The notes below the pieces were generated by a model. It ran no database searches, was not told the DNA's origin, and saw nothing but the letters and a program-made list of their open reading frames with translations. A stretch of DNA of 21,206 nt, from positions 1 to 21,206 of the forward strand of contig CAMLQY010000031.1 of NCBI GenBank assembly GCA_946482365.1. Direction: 5' to 3'. Source of the DNA: an uncultured Actinomycetes bacterium (GTDB lineage Bacteria > Actinomycetota > Thermoleophilia > Solirubrobacterales > 70-9). This document shows positions 12,255 through 19,694 of this stretch, piece by piece. The translations under genes were made by a program, and so were the position numbers. Position 1 is the first letter of the stretch, and the number at the start of each line of letters is the position of its first letter.

Positions 12255-14570
12255 GTGCGCCGGGTCACCTTCTCGCGGAACTACACGCTCTCCCTCTCGC
12301 GGACGTGCCAGTGCTACTGCAAGTACTGCGCCTTCGCGACGCACCAGGCGCATATCCGCTCGCCTGAAGAGGTCGAGAGCCTTCTGGACGAGGCTTTGAA
12401 ACGAAACGCCAAGGAGCTCCTAGTGCTCACGGGGGAGCGCCCTGAGGTCAACCCCGTCGTAGCTTCGAAGCTGGCGCAATGGGGCCACGACGACTTCACG
12501 TCCTACGTCGTCTGGGCCTGCGAACGAGCTTTGGAACGGGGCATGCTTCCGCACACGAACATCGGTGTCCTGGATCGCGAGGACCTGGCCCGGTTGCGAG
12601 AGGTGACCGCTTCTCAGGGCCTGATGCTGGAGTCGGTCTCAGAGCAGCTCATGGAGACCGTCCACGCGGGTTCTCCCACGAAGCATCCTGCTCAACGGCT
12701 GGCGACGATCGAAGTCGCCGGCGAGCTCAAGATCCCTTTCACGAGTGGCATCCTGGTCGGTATCGGCGAGACCGAGGAGGAGCAGGTCGCGTCCCTCGAA
12801 GCCCTCGCGGACTTGCACGGCCGCTATGGACACCTCCAAGAGATCATCCTCCAGAACTTCGTTCCTCACCCTCGCTATTACGGGGCCGAAGTGGCGGACA
12901 TCGCGGACGCTGCTTCCCGCAAGCGGTGGGGGGACGGCGGGGACCCCTCTGCTGGGGCTCCGCAGCGGGATCGTGATGGCGGTACAGAGGTTGAGCGGCT
13001 TCGCGAGTTCCCATCAGAGGGGTCCCCGCCGTCCCTTCCAGTTCCATCGTGGGCTAGCCCGGTCGGTGTGGAGGACATCAAGCGGTTGATCGGGGAGTGC
13101 AAGCGGCTGATGCCGGATGTGGGGGTGCAGGTGCCGCCGAATCTGTCGGACAGCTGGGATGAGCTGGTGGAAGCGGGAGCGACTGATCTCGGTGGGCTGT
13201 CAGCTAATGGAGACCACATTTCCCCTGAGCACGCGTTCCCGAGTCCCCACGAGGTCAGAAAGTCTCTGGCTCCCAGGGGCTATGCACTGACCGAGAGGCT
13301 GTGCGTCTACCCGCAGTACATGGACTCGGAGTGGATGGAGCAGGGGGTCCTCGACGTGATCAAGCTGAAGTACTGGAGCTTCATCCCGCGGCGGGGGTCA
13401 GGGAGGCGGTCGGAAGAGTCCCTGGACGGGAAGCTGGCTCCCGAAGCGATCGCCAAAGGGCGCGAGGGGGTCGAGCTGAGCGAGGACGAGCTGACGGCTC
13501 TCTTTGCCGAGACGCGGCCCGGGGTGATCGAGGAGATGCGGGTCGCTGCGGACGAGCTTCGGCAGGAGCTGGCGGGGGACCGGGCCACCTTTGTCGTCAA
13601 CCGGAACATCAACTTCACGAATATCTGCGTTGTGGGCTGTGCTTTCTGCGGCTTTGGGCAGGGCAAGAGGTCGCCAGATGCTTATGAGGTGTCCGAGGAC
13701 GATTTTGCGGCGCGGATCGAGGAGGCTGTTGCCTTTGGGGCGACGGAGATCTGCATGCAGGGGGGGATCCATCCCGACCTGACCCTGGAGGAGTACGGCA
13801 AGTGGCTGCGGCTGGCGAAGGAGGTGGCGCCGCAGCTGCACCTGCACGCCTACTCGCCGATGGAGGTCGACCACATGTGCGAGCGCTCGGGCAAGGGCGC
13901 GGACGAGGTCTTCGAGTATCTGATCGGGTGCGGCCTCGGCTCGACGCCGGGGACCGCGGCGGAGGTGCTCGACGACGGTGTGCGGCAGCGGATCTCGCCC
14001 AACAAGCTGCCGGCGCGGCGCTGGGTCGAGATCATCGAGGCCTCCCACCGGGCGGGCCTGCGCTCGACCTCGACCGTGATGTTCGGCCACATCGAGGAGC
14101 CGCGCGAGCTGGCCCGTCACATGCAGGTCGTCCGCGCGCTGCAGGAGCGCACCGGCGGCATCACCGAGTTCGTCCCGCTCAGCTTCATCCCCTTCAACAC
14201 GATGCTCGGCCGCACGCACGGGATCGAGGAGATCTCCGCCGCCGAGAACCTCAAGCACACCGCTGCCTTCCGCCTGGCCCTGGGCAGGACGATCCCCAAC
14301 CTGCAGGCGAGCTGGGTGAAGATGGGCCTCGAGGCTGCCACCGAGGCGCTGCGCTGGGGCGTCAACGACCTCGGCGGCACGCTGATGGAGGAGAGCATCT
14401 CCCGCATGGCGGGCTCCCAGCACGGCGTCCGGCTGGAGCCCGATCAGCTGATCGGGGCCGCCCGCGCCGCGGGGCGCGAACCGGCACAGCGGACGACGCT
14501 GTACGAGATCATCGAGACGTATGCGAGCGATGGTCCTCGAGAGGCAGCGGGAGCCCCTTCGGCCGGCTGA
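12255..14570 (+). CDS. fbiC: FO synthase FbiC (CofG-CofH fusion)
   Basis: 771 residues. The CofG half carries the radical-SAM cluster TCQCYCKYC (Cys 18, 22, 25) and runs to about residue 390. The CofH half carries NICVVGCAFCGF (Cys 458, 462, 465), MQGGIHPD and ITEFVPLSFIPFN. Family knowledge: two radical-SAM steps join 5-amino-6-ribitylaminouracil and tyrosine into FO, the F420 deazaflavin core. The remaining F420 genes lie at 15504-18535. GTG 12255 follows TAGCTT by 6 nt. Codons 226-261, in the loop between QNFVPHPRYYG...RKRW and WASPVGVEDIKRL, come from a 105-nt hairpin insert in frame. Codon use changes within the gene: up to roughly 13750 many third positions are A/T; after that they are nearly all G/C. 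The C-terminal 17 codons overlap the alcohol dehydrogenase gene. Confidence 0.92.
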   Translation: MRRVTFSRNYTLSLSRTCQCYCKYCAFATHQAHIRSPEEVESLLDEALKRNAKELLVLTGERPEVNPVVASKLAQWGHDDFTSYVVWACERALERGMLPHTNIGVLDREDLARLREVTASQGLMLESVSEQLMETVHAGSPTKHPAQRLATIEVAGELKIPFTSGILVGIGETEEEQVASLEALADLHGRYGHLQEIILQNFVPHPRYYGAEVADIADAASRKRWGDGGDPSAGAPQRDRDGGTEVERLREFPSEGSPPSLPVPSWASPVGVEDIKRLIGECKRLMPDVGVQVPPNLSDSWDELVEAGATDLGGLSANGDHISPEHAFPSPHEVRKSLAPRGYALTERLCVYPQYMDSEWMEQGVLDVIKLKYWSFIPRRGSGRRSEESLDGKLAPEAIAKGREGVELSEDELTALFAETRPGVIEEMRVAADELRQELAGDRATFVVNRNINFTNICVVGCAFCGFGQGKRSPDAYEVSEDDFAARIEEAVAFGATEICMQGGIHPDLTLEEYGKWLRLAKEVAPQLHLHAYSPMEVDHMCERSGKGADEVFEYLIGCGLGSTPGTAAEVLDDGVRQRISPNKLPARRWVEIIEASHRAGLRSTSTVMFGHIEEPRELARHMQVVRALQERTGGITEFVPLSFIPFNTMLGRTHGIEEISAAENLKHTAAFRLALGRTIPNLQASWVKMGLEAATEALRWGVNDLGGTLMEESISRMAGSQHGVRLEPDQLIGAARAAGREPAQRTTLYEIIETYASDGPREAAGAPSAG
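12931..13035 (+). repeat. In-frame hairpin insert within fbiC
   Basis: The 21-nt left arm 12931-12951 (begins GGGACGGCGGGGACCCCT) is exactly complementary to 13015-13035. The 63-nt apex can add imperfect TGGG/CCCA and CTC/GAG pairs. It totals 105 nt, 35 codons, so the frame is kept. The encoded segment is Gly/Pro/Ser/Arg-rich and lies in a surface loop of the CofG half. The arm shares the GGACGG-GGGGACCCC pattern with the 9660-9682 hairpin. Confidence 0.75.
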
Positions 14571-15507
14571 GCTTCCCGAGCCCTCGGCCGGTCCCGGCCA
14601 GGTGCTCGTCTCCGTCGCCACGTGCGGTGTCTGTCGCACCGACTTGCACATCGCCGATGGCGACCTGACCGAGCCGAAGTTGCCCTTGGTCCCCGGCCAC
14701 CAGATCGTCGGCACGGTGGCCGAGGCCGGAGAGGGGGCGGAGCGCTTCGCGGTCGGGGACCGGGTCGGAGTGCCCTGGCTGGGCTGGACATGCGGCGAGT
14801 GCCGCTACTGCGCGAGCGGGCGCGAGAACCTCTGCGACCGCGCTCGCTTCACCGGCTACAACGTCGACGGCGGCTACGCCGAGCGGGCGGTGGCCGACGA
14901 GCGCTTCTGCTTCCCGATCCCCGGGGGCTACCCGGACGAGCAGGCGGCGCCGCTGCTCTGCGCCGGGTTGATCGGCTACCGCGCGCTGCGCCTCCTCGGC
15001 GACGCCGAGCGGGTCGGCTTCTACGGCTTCGGCGCCTCGGCCCACATCCTCTGCCAGGTCGCCGCGCACCAGGGCCGGCGGGTGTTCGCCTTCACCCGCC
15101 CCGGGGACGAGGAGGGGCAGGCGTTCGCGCGCGAGCTGGGTGCCGAGTGGGCGGGGCCCTCGGACGAGGCGCCGCCGGAGGAGATCGACGGCGCGATCGT
15201 CTTCGCCCCGGTCGGCGTCTTGATGACGACGGCTCTGCGGGCCAGCGCCAAGGGCGCCCGGATCCTCAGCGCCGGCATCCACATGAGCGACGTCCCGAGC
15301 TTCCCCTACGAGCAGCTCTGGGGCGAGCGCACGCTCGGCTCGGTCGCCAACCTGACCAGGCGGGACGGCGAGGAGTTCCTGGCCCTGGCGCCCCAGGTGC
15401 CGGTGCGCACCGAGGTCGAGGTATACCCGCTGCATGCTGCGAACGAGGCGCTCGACGCGATCCGCGACGGCAGCCTCCGCGGCGCTGCGGTGCTGAAGAT
15501 CGACTAA
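14521..15507 (+). CDS. Zinc-dependent alcohol dehydrogenase (MDR family)
   Basis: 328 residues from ATG 14521 (MRAMVLERQREPLRPAEL), starting 50 nt inside fbiC, so probably cotranscribed. GroES-like catalytic domain: Cys 35 (ATCGVCRTDLH), His 60 (VPGHQIVG) and Cys 147 as catalytic zinc ligands. Structural zinc: Cys 91, 94, 97 and 105 (TCGECRYCASGRENLC). The nucleotide loop YGFGASAH lies near 168-175. It matches the AdhA-type bacterial alcohol dehydrogenases that use NAD(P)H; the substrate cannot be told. Alternative start ATG 14530 would trim three residues. Its TAA overlaps the stop of the convergent cofE gene. A link to F420 metabolism is suggested by position only. Confidence 0.85.
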   Translation: MRAMVLERQREPLRPAELPEPSAGPGQVLVSVATCGVCRTDLHIADGDLTEPKLPLVPGHQIVGTVAEAGEGAERFAVGDRVGVPWLGWTCGECRYCASGRENLCDRARFTGYNVDGGYAERAVADERFCFPIPGGYPDEQAAPLLCAGLIGYRALRLLGDAERVGFYGFGASAHILCQVAAHQGRRVFAFTRPGDEEGQAFARELGAEWAGPSDEAPPEEIDGAIVFAPVGVLMTTALRASAKGARILSAGIHMSDVPSFPYEQLWGERTLGSVANLTRRDGEEFLALAPQVPVRTEVEVYPLHAANEALDAIRDGSLRGAAVLKID

Positions 15508-16250
15508 CGGAAGAGGTCTTCGTCCCGTGGTCGGCGTATCGCAGCGGCTCCCGGCCCGTCGTCTGTTGTCACGAAGCGATTGAGGCCGCGGACGATGACA
15601 GCGGGGATGCGGCTGTCCTTGCTGCGGGCGAGGTCAGCGGCGGCTGCCGCCTCGTCGGCGACGGCGATCACGGTTGCTTCGAGCTTTTGGCCATGAGCGT
15701 CTTGCCGATTGCGCCAGTCGTCGAGTGGGACAAGGCCGGCGCAGCCGATCGCCACCTCGGCCTGGCCGAGGCGCCAGGGGCGGCCAAAACTGTCGGCGAT
15801 CACGATGCCGACGGTGGAGAGGATTTCGGCGCGGATGCGGCGGGCGGAGGCGTCGGGGTCCTCGGGCAGGAGGCAGACGGTGCCGTCGTCCGGCAGGTTC
15901 GAGCTGTCGATGCCGGCGTTGGCGCAGACGAATCCGTGATGCGTCTCCGTGATCAGGACGCCGCGCTCGGCGCGGAGGACGTCTTTGCTCTCGGCGAGGA
16001 CCAGCTCGACCAGGGCCGGGTCCTTGCCGAGCTCCCCGGCGAGCCTGCGCGCGCCCTCGCCGGGCGCAACGGAACCGAGCCGCCGCACCCGGCCCTCCGC
16101 CTTGGAGACGGCCTTCTGCGCGATCACGAGGACGTCGCCGTCCTCGATCTCGGCGGCTGCGGCGACCAGCTCGCCGAGGTTCGTCCCCGCCTCGATCTCG
16201 GGCAGGCCGGGCACCGGCAGCACGCGCAGCTCGCCGCCCACGTCGCTCAT
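15504..16250 (-). CDS. cofE: Coenzyme F420-0:L-glutamate ligase (CofE)
   Basis: 248 residues from ATG 16250. Recognisable blocks: VLPVPGLPEIEAGTNLGELV (10-29), GDVLVIAQKAVSKAEGRV (38-55), RGVLITETHHGFVCANAGID (95-114) with SSNLP, and VIADSFGRPWRLGQAEVAIG. These match the GTP-dependent ligase that adds glutamates to F420-0. The frame ends after RPRDEDLFR, so the nitroreductase-like C-terminal domain of mycobacterial FbiB is absent and the protein is the short CofE form. The gene overlaps cofC by four bases (ATGA) and is last in the npdG-cofD-cofC-cofE operon. Its TAG stop overlaps the TAA of the convergent alcohol dehydrogenase. A frame reaching up to 16595 is noncoding extension. Confidence 0.9.
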   Translation of the reverse strand: MSDVGGELRVLPVPGLPEIEAGTNLGELVAAAAEIEDGDVLVIAQKAVSKAEGRVRRLGSVAPGEGARRLAGELGKDPALVELVLAESKDVLRAERGVLITETHHGFVCANAGIDSSNLPDDGTVCLLPEDPDASARRIRAEILSTVGIVIADSFGRPWRLGQAEVAIGCAGLVPLDDWRNRQDAHGQKLEATVIAVADEAAAAADLARSKDSRIPAVIVRGLNRFVTTDDGPGAAAIRRPRDEDLFR

Positions 16251-16888
16251 ATGCCGAGCACCCTGGCCGTTCGCCTGGCGCGCCGGCGATCCCTCTCCAG
16301 CTCCATGGTCAGGGCGACGACGTCGGCCGGCGTGTCCAGGTCCAGCGCCAGCGACGCCAGCTCCTCGACGCCGTAGGGCACCCCGGCCTCGCGAGCAGCC
16401 GCGACGTGACGGGCGCAGCTGTCCTCGCCGAAGGACGGCTCGATCGCGTCGGGCGGGGCGAGCGCGAGCGCGTTCGTCCCGCTGCCGTGCCGGTCGGGGA
16501 CGACGGTCACGAATCGCTCGGGCAGGCCGGTCAGCAGCCGTTCGAGCTCGCGGGAGTCGAGCAGGGGGCAGTCGATGGGGAGCAGGACGGCGCAATCGGC
16601 GCCGAGCTCGCGGGCGCGGGCGGTCCCGGCGAGGGCGGCGCCGGAGTGGCCGCCCTCGTCCGGGTCGGCAACCAGCTCGCAGCCCCTCTCGCCGGCCAGC
16701 TCGATCGCACGCGGCTCGCCGGTGACGACCACCGTCTGCTCGATCGACCGTGTCGCGCCGATCGCCTCCAGCACGTCCTCCAGCATCGCTGCCGCCAGCT
16801 CGGCGCGGTGCGTTGCGCCCATGCCTGGGGCAAGCCGTTGCTTGGCTGCGCCGAAGCGCTTGACCGGCAGGACGGCGATCGCCTTCAA
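16247..16888 (-). CDS. cofC: 2-phospho-L-lactate (or phosphoenolpyruvate) guanylyltransferase CofC/FbiD
   Basis: 213 residues. AVLPVKRFGAAKQRLAPGM (5-23) is the nucleotide-binding N-terminus of this nucleotidyltransferase group; ADPDEGGHSGAALAGT (74-89), AVLLPIDCPLL (99-109) and DRHGSGTNALAL (131-142) follow. Role: transfers GMP to 2-phospholactate or, in mycobacteria, phosphoenolpyruvate, giving the donor for CofD; cytosolic. The start TTG 16888 is supported only by family length and the conserved MKAIAVLPVKR start; no clear ribosome site is seen in the 18-nt gap after cofD. Overlap ATGA with cofE. Which three-carbon substrate is used cannot be read from this sequence. Confidence 0.88.
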   Translation of the reverse strand: MKAIAVLPVKRFGAAKQRLAPGMGATHRAELAAAMLEDVLEAIGATRSIEQTVVVTGEPRAIELAGERGCELVADPDEGGHSGAALAGTARARELGADCAVLLPIDCPLLDSRELERLLTGLPERFVTVVPDRHGSGTNALALAPPDAIEPSFGEDSCARHVAAAREAGVPYGVEELASLALDLDTPADVVALTMELERDRRRARRTARVLGI

Positions 16889-16906
16889 GCTGCGGGGGAG
16901 GGGGGT

Positions 16907-17836
16907 TCAGTCACCTTCGAGGAGGCTACTGGCGTAGTCGAGCACGATACGGGCGAGGCGCAGCCTTCCCGCCGCGCCCTCCATCAGGGTCGGCACCGCG
17001 AGCGTGGGGATCTCCTCCGGCGGCGGGTCGGGGTCGCCCTCGTCGACGACCATCGCGTCGATCAGCCCCGCGTACAGGGAGGCGACGCCGGCCGCGGTCG
17101 ACGGCCGGCCGAGCGCCTGCATGAAGCGCTCCGTCGGCCCCTTGACCACCTGGCCGGCGACGAAGGGGCTGACCGCGACGACGGGAGCGGTGGAGGCGGC
17201 GATCGCCTCGGTCATCCCCGGGATCGCGAGGATCGGGCCGATGCTGATCACCGGGTTGGAGGGGCCGATCACGATCGCCTCGGCCCAGCGCAGCGCCTCC
17301 AGCACCTCGGCGCTCGGCTCGGCGGTCTCGACCCCGTCCAGCTCGACGCCCTGGACCTCTGGCTCGCCGCGGTCGACGATCAGGTACTCCTGCAGGGCGC
17401 GGCTGCCGCCGGCGGTCAGCACCCTGGTCCGCACCGGCGCCTCGCACATCGGCAGAACCCGCGCCTCGACCCCGAGCGCACGGCCGATCTGCGCCTGGGC
17501 GTCGGTGAGCCGCCCGCCCTCCTCGAGGAACTGGCGGCGGTAGAGGCAGGCGGCGAGGTCGCGGTCGGAGAGGCCGAACCAGCTCGGCGCACCCAGCTTC
17601 GTCAGCCGGTCGAAGACGGTGAAGGTGTCGTCGCGCAGGCCCCAGCCGCGCTCCTCGTCGATCTCTCCGCTGAGCCAGTAGGTGACGAGGTCGGGGTCGG
17701 GGGAGACGTGGACGCCGAGCGTCTCGACGTCGTCGGCGGTGTTGGCGATCACCGCTAGGTCGGAGCCGATCTCCTCCTGCATCCCGGCGGCGAGCTTGGC
17801 GCCCCCGGTGCCGCCCGCCAGCAGCGCGACCCGCAT
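16907..17836 (-). CDS. cofD: 2-phospho-L-lactate transferase CofD/FbiA
   Basis: 309 residues from ATG 17836. The N-terminus VALLAGGTGGAKLAAGM (3-19) is the LPPG/FO-binding glycine loop, followed by IANTADDVETLGVHVSPDPD and VTYWLSGEIDEERGWGLRDD. Next come WFGLSDRDLA, AIVIGPSNPVISIGPILAIP, and VVAVSPFVAGQVVKGPTERF, all typical of the family. Role: joins FO to the phospholactyl or enolpyruvyl group to give F420-0 or dehydro-F420-0. It starts 6 nt after the npdG stop and ends 18 nt before cofC, consistent with one transcript. Length matches the family. Confidence 0.92.
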   Translation of the reverse strand: MRVALLAGGTGGAKLAAGMQEEIGSDLAVIANTADDVETLGVHVSPDPDLVTYWLSGEIDEERGWGLRDDTFTVFDRLTKLGAPSWFGLSDRDLAACLYRRQFLEEGGRLTDAQAQIGRALGVEARVLPMCEAPVRTRVLTAGGSRALQEYLIVDRGEPEVQGVELDGVETAEPSAEVLEALRWAEAIVIGPSNPVISIGPILAIPGMTEAIAASTAPVVAVSPFVAGQVVKGPTERFMQALGRPSTAAGVASLYAGLIDAMVVDEGDPDPPPEEIPTLAVPTLMEGAAGRLRLARIVLDYASSLLEGD

Positions 17837-17842
17837 GGATGG

Positions 17843-18535
17843 CTACCCCCAGTGGTCGCCGTCGGGGAGGCCGGTCAGCTGGATCCCCGCGTGGGCCTTG
17901 TAGCGGACGTTGACCGAGATCAGCAGCGGCGTCAGCTGCTCGACGATCCGCGCCATCTCCAGCGGCCCGGCGTTGACGGCCCGCAGTCCCGGGATCAGCT
18001 CGATCAGGCGCGCGACCCGGGCCTTGTCGGCCTTGCGGTCGCCGCAGACGAGTATGTCCTCACCCAGCTCGGCCTCTGCGTCGGCCAGCGTCGGGGCGCC
18101 GATCGTGTGCAGGGCGGCGACCACGGTGACGCCGTCGGGGACCATCTCCTGGGCCTGCTGGGCGGCGCTTCCCTGCCAGACGCCGAGCGAGCGCGTCGCC
18201 TTGCCGCTGACCGCGGCGGCGAGCGGGACCGTGCAGTCGACCAGGATCTGCCCGGGCTGCAGCGCCTCGCGCAGGTTGTTGAGGTTCTCGGACTGGTTGC
18301 GGAAGGGGACGGTGAGGAAGACGATCTCGGCGCGCTTCACGGCCTCCTCGTTGAGCAGGCCCTCGACCTCGGCGCCCGGCACCTTCTCGCGCAGCTTCGC
18401 GGCTGCCTCCCCGGCCCGCTCGGCCGATCGCGAGCCGATCGCGATCGGGGCGCCTGCCTGGGCCCAGCGCAGGGCGAGGCCGGCGCCGAGCGCTCCGGTG
18501 CCGCCGACGATCGGGATGGTGGGAAGGTCCGCCAC
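17843..18535 (-). CDS. npdG: F420H2:NADP+ oxidoreductase (NpdG/Fno-like)
   Basis: 230 residues from GTG 18535. TIPIVGGTGALGAGLALRWA (6-25) is the NADP-binding loop, with SRSAERA beyond the second strand for the phosphate. KRAEIVFLTVPFRNQ, GQILVDCTVPL and PLEMARIVEQLTPLLISVN are typical of the F420-dependent NADP reductase family. Role: hydride exchange between F420H2 and NADP+, cytosolic. It is first in the F420 operon, so the cofactor maker and the main user are co-expressed. GTG 18535 follows a TAGACT box by 9 nt, shared head-to-head with the SDR gene promoter. Family members end near GDHWG as here. Confidence 0.9.
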   Translation of the reverse strand: MADLPTIPIVGGTGALGAGLALRWAQAGAPIAIGSRSAERAGEAAAKLREKVPGAEVEGLLNEEAVKRAEIVFLTVPFRNQSENLNNLREALQPGQILVDCTVPLAAAVSGKATRSLGVWQGSAAQQAQEMVPDGVTVVAALHTIGAPTLADAEAELGEDILVCGDRKADKARVARLIELIPGLRAVNAGPLEMARIVEQLTPLLISVNVRYKAHAGIQLTGLPDGDHWG

Positions 18536-18544
18536 GGACGCGCC

Positions 18545-18554
18545 AGTCTATGCT
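18545..18554. promoter_or_regulatory. Overlapping divergent -10 boxes of npdG and the SDR gene
   Basis: On the - strand TAGACT covers 18550-18545; on the + strand TATGCT covers 18549-18554. They share the self-complementary TA at 18549-18550. Each lies 9 nt from its start codon, so a single AT-containing site may drive both genes. Confidence 0.5.
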
Positions 18555-18563
18555 GCCCGGCGC

Positions 18564-19298
18564 ATGAGGCTGGAGGGACGAAAGGCGCTGGTCACCGGCG
18601 GGGCGAGCGGGATAGGCGCCGCGATCGCCGCGCGCCTCTCCGCGGAGGGTGCCGAGGTGTGGGTCGGCGACGTCGACGTCGCGGGCGCCGAGCGCGTCGC
18701 CCGCGAGGCCAACGGTCACGCGCTAGAGCTCGACGTGACCGACCTGGAGTCTGCCCGCGCCGCGGTCGAGGCGACGGGCACCCTCGACGTCCTCGTCAAC
18801 AACGCCGGCACCGACGAGTTCGGCTTCTTCACCTACACCAGCCCCGAGCAGTGGCAGCGGCTGATCGGGATCAACCTCCTCGGTGTCTTCAACTGCACCC
18901 ACGCCGCCCTGCCCGGGATGCAGGAGGCCAAGTACGGCCGCATCCTCAGCATCTCCTCGGAGGCGGGGCGGGTCGGCTCGAAGGGCTCCGCCGTGTACTC
19001 GGCGACGAAGGGCGGCGTCGTCGCCTTCATGAAGGCGATCGCCCGCGAGAACGCCCGCTACGGCGTCACCGCCAACTCGATCGCCCCCGGCCCGATCGAG
19101 ACCCCGCTGCTGATGGGCGCCAAGGAGTTCGGCGAGATCGGCGAGAAAGTGATCGAGACGATGCGCTCCTCGACCCAGATGGGTCGCCTCGGCCAGCCCG
19201 AGGAGGTCGCCGCCGCCGCGGCCTTCCTCGTCTCCGACGACGCCACCTACGTCACCGGCGAGACCCTGGGCGTCAGCGGCGGCCTGGGGATGGTCTGA
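18564..19298 (+). CDS. SDR-family short-chain dehydrogenase, probably acyl-CoA related
   Basis: 244 residues from ATG 18564. TGGASGIGAAIA (11-22) is the cofactor loop, with D36/D38 suggesting NAD. ELDVTD (55-60), LVNNAG (77-82), and the triad Ser 132, Tyr 145, Lys 149 (SSEAG, YSATK) follow, then NSIAPGPIETPL and the C-terminal GETLGVSGGLGMV. This is the classical SDR architecture. The sequence resembles 3-hydroxyacyl-CoA or 2-hydroxycyclohexane-carboxyl-CoA dehydrogenases, but the substrate is inferred. It shares its stop A with the next gene's ATG, and its neighbours are a thioesterase, HMG-CoA lyase and acyl-CoA carboxylase, which supports an acyl-CoA role. Confidence 0.87.
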   Translation: MRLEGRKALVTGGASGIGAAIAARLSAEGAEVWVGDVDVAGAERVAREANGHALELDVTDLESARAAVEATGTLDVLVNNAGTDEFGFFTYTSPEQWQRLIGINLLGVFNCTHAALPGMQEAKYGRILSISSEAGRVGSKGSAVYSATKGGVVAFMKAIARENARYGVTANSIAPGPIETPLLMGAKEFGEIGEKVIETMRSSTQMGRLGQPEEVAAAAAFLVSDDATYVTGETLGVSGGLGMV

Positions 19299-19684
19299 TG
19301 GGTGAGCCCGACGGCCTGGTTCCGGGGATCGAGCGCAGCGACGAGTTCACCGTCGCGCCGCCGCTCGTCACGGACGTCGGCGGCACGATCGGCACCGGCG
19401 TGCTCTCGACGCCGGGCATGATCGGGATGATGGAGGGCAGCGCCCAGATGCTCGCCTACGAGCACCTGCCGGAGGGCCAGGCGACGGTCGGCTTCGAGGT
19501 CTGCGTCAAGCACGTGGCCGCGGCCGCGGAGGGGGCGAGGTGCCGGACGCGTGCCACTCTGCGCGAGGTCGTCGAAGGCCGCAAGCTCCGCTTCGACGTC
19601 GAGGTGACCGAAGGCGAGCGCACGATCGGCGTCGGCACCCATGAGCGGCGCGTGGTGGGCCAGGCCGGCCCGCCGACCGCGTAG
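19298..19684 (+). CDS. FlK-like hot-dog acyl-CoA thioesterase
   Basis: 128 residues from ATG 19298, overlapping the SDR stop by one base. It has the single hot-dog domain pattern. GVLSTPGMIGMMEGSAQMLA (34-53) carries Thr 38 and Glu 46, and EVCVKHVAAA has His 72. The spacings Thr-8-Glu-26-His equal those of the FlK fluoroacetyl-CoA thioesterase triad (Thr42, Glu50, His76). Later RKLRFDVEVTEGERTIGVGT forms the closing strands. FlK itself is specific for fluoroacetyl-CoA; this relative more likely hydrolyses another small or branched acyl-CoA. The gene lies between the SDR and HMG-CoA lyase, and its TAG stop is part of the next gene's -10 box. Confidence 0.8.
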   Translation: MGEPDGLVPGIERSDEFTVAPPLVTDVGGTIGTGVLSTPGMIGMMEGSAQMLAYEHLPEGQATVGFEVCVKHVAAAAEGARCRTRATLREVVEGRKLRFDVEVTEGERTIGVGTHERRVVGQAGPPTA

Positions 19685-19687
19685 CCT
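19682..19687 (+). promoter_or_regulatory. -10 box of the HMG-CoA lyase gene overlapping the thioesterase stop
   Basis: TAGCCT starts with the TAG stop codon of the thioesterase and ends 7 nt before ATG 19695. Confidence 0.45.
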
Positions 19688-19694
19688 CGTCCCG

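Noticed and set aside
12928..13038. Frameshift or assembly error in fbiC
   Set aside because: The frame is intact through the insert and both radical-SAM halves read correctly on either side.
15505..16376. Long + strand frame opposite cofE
   Set aside because: The opposite strand encodes a clear CofE; this frame has no recognisable motif.
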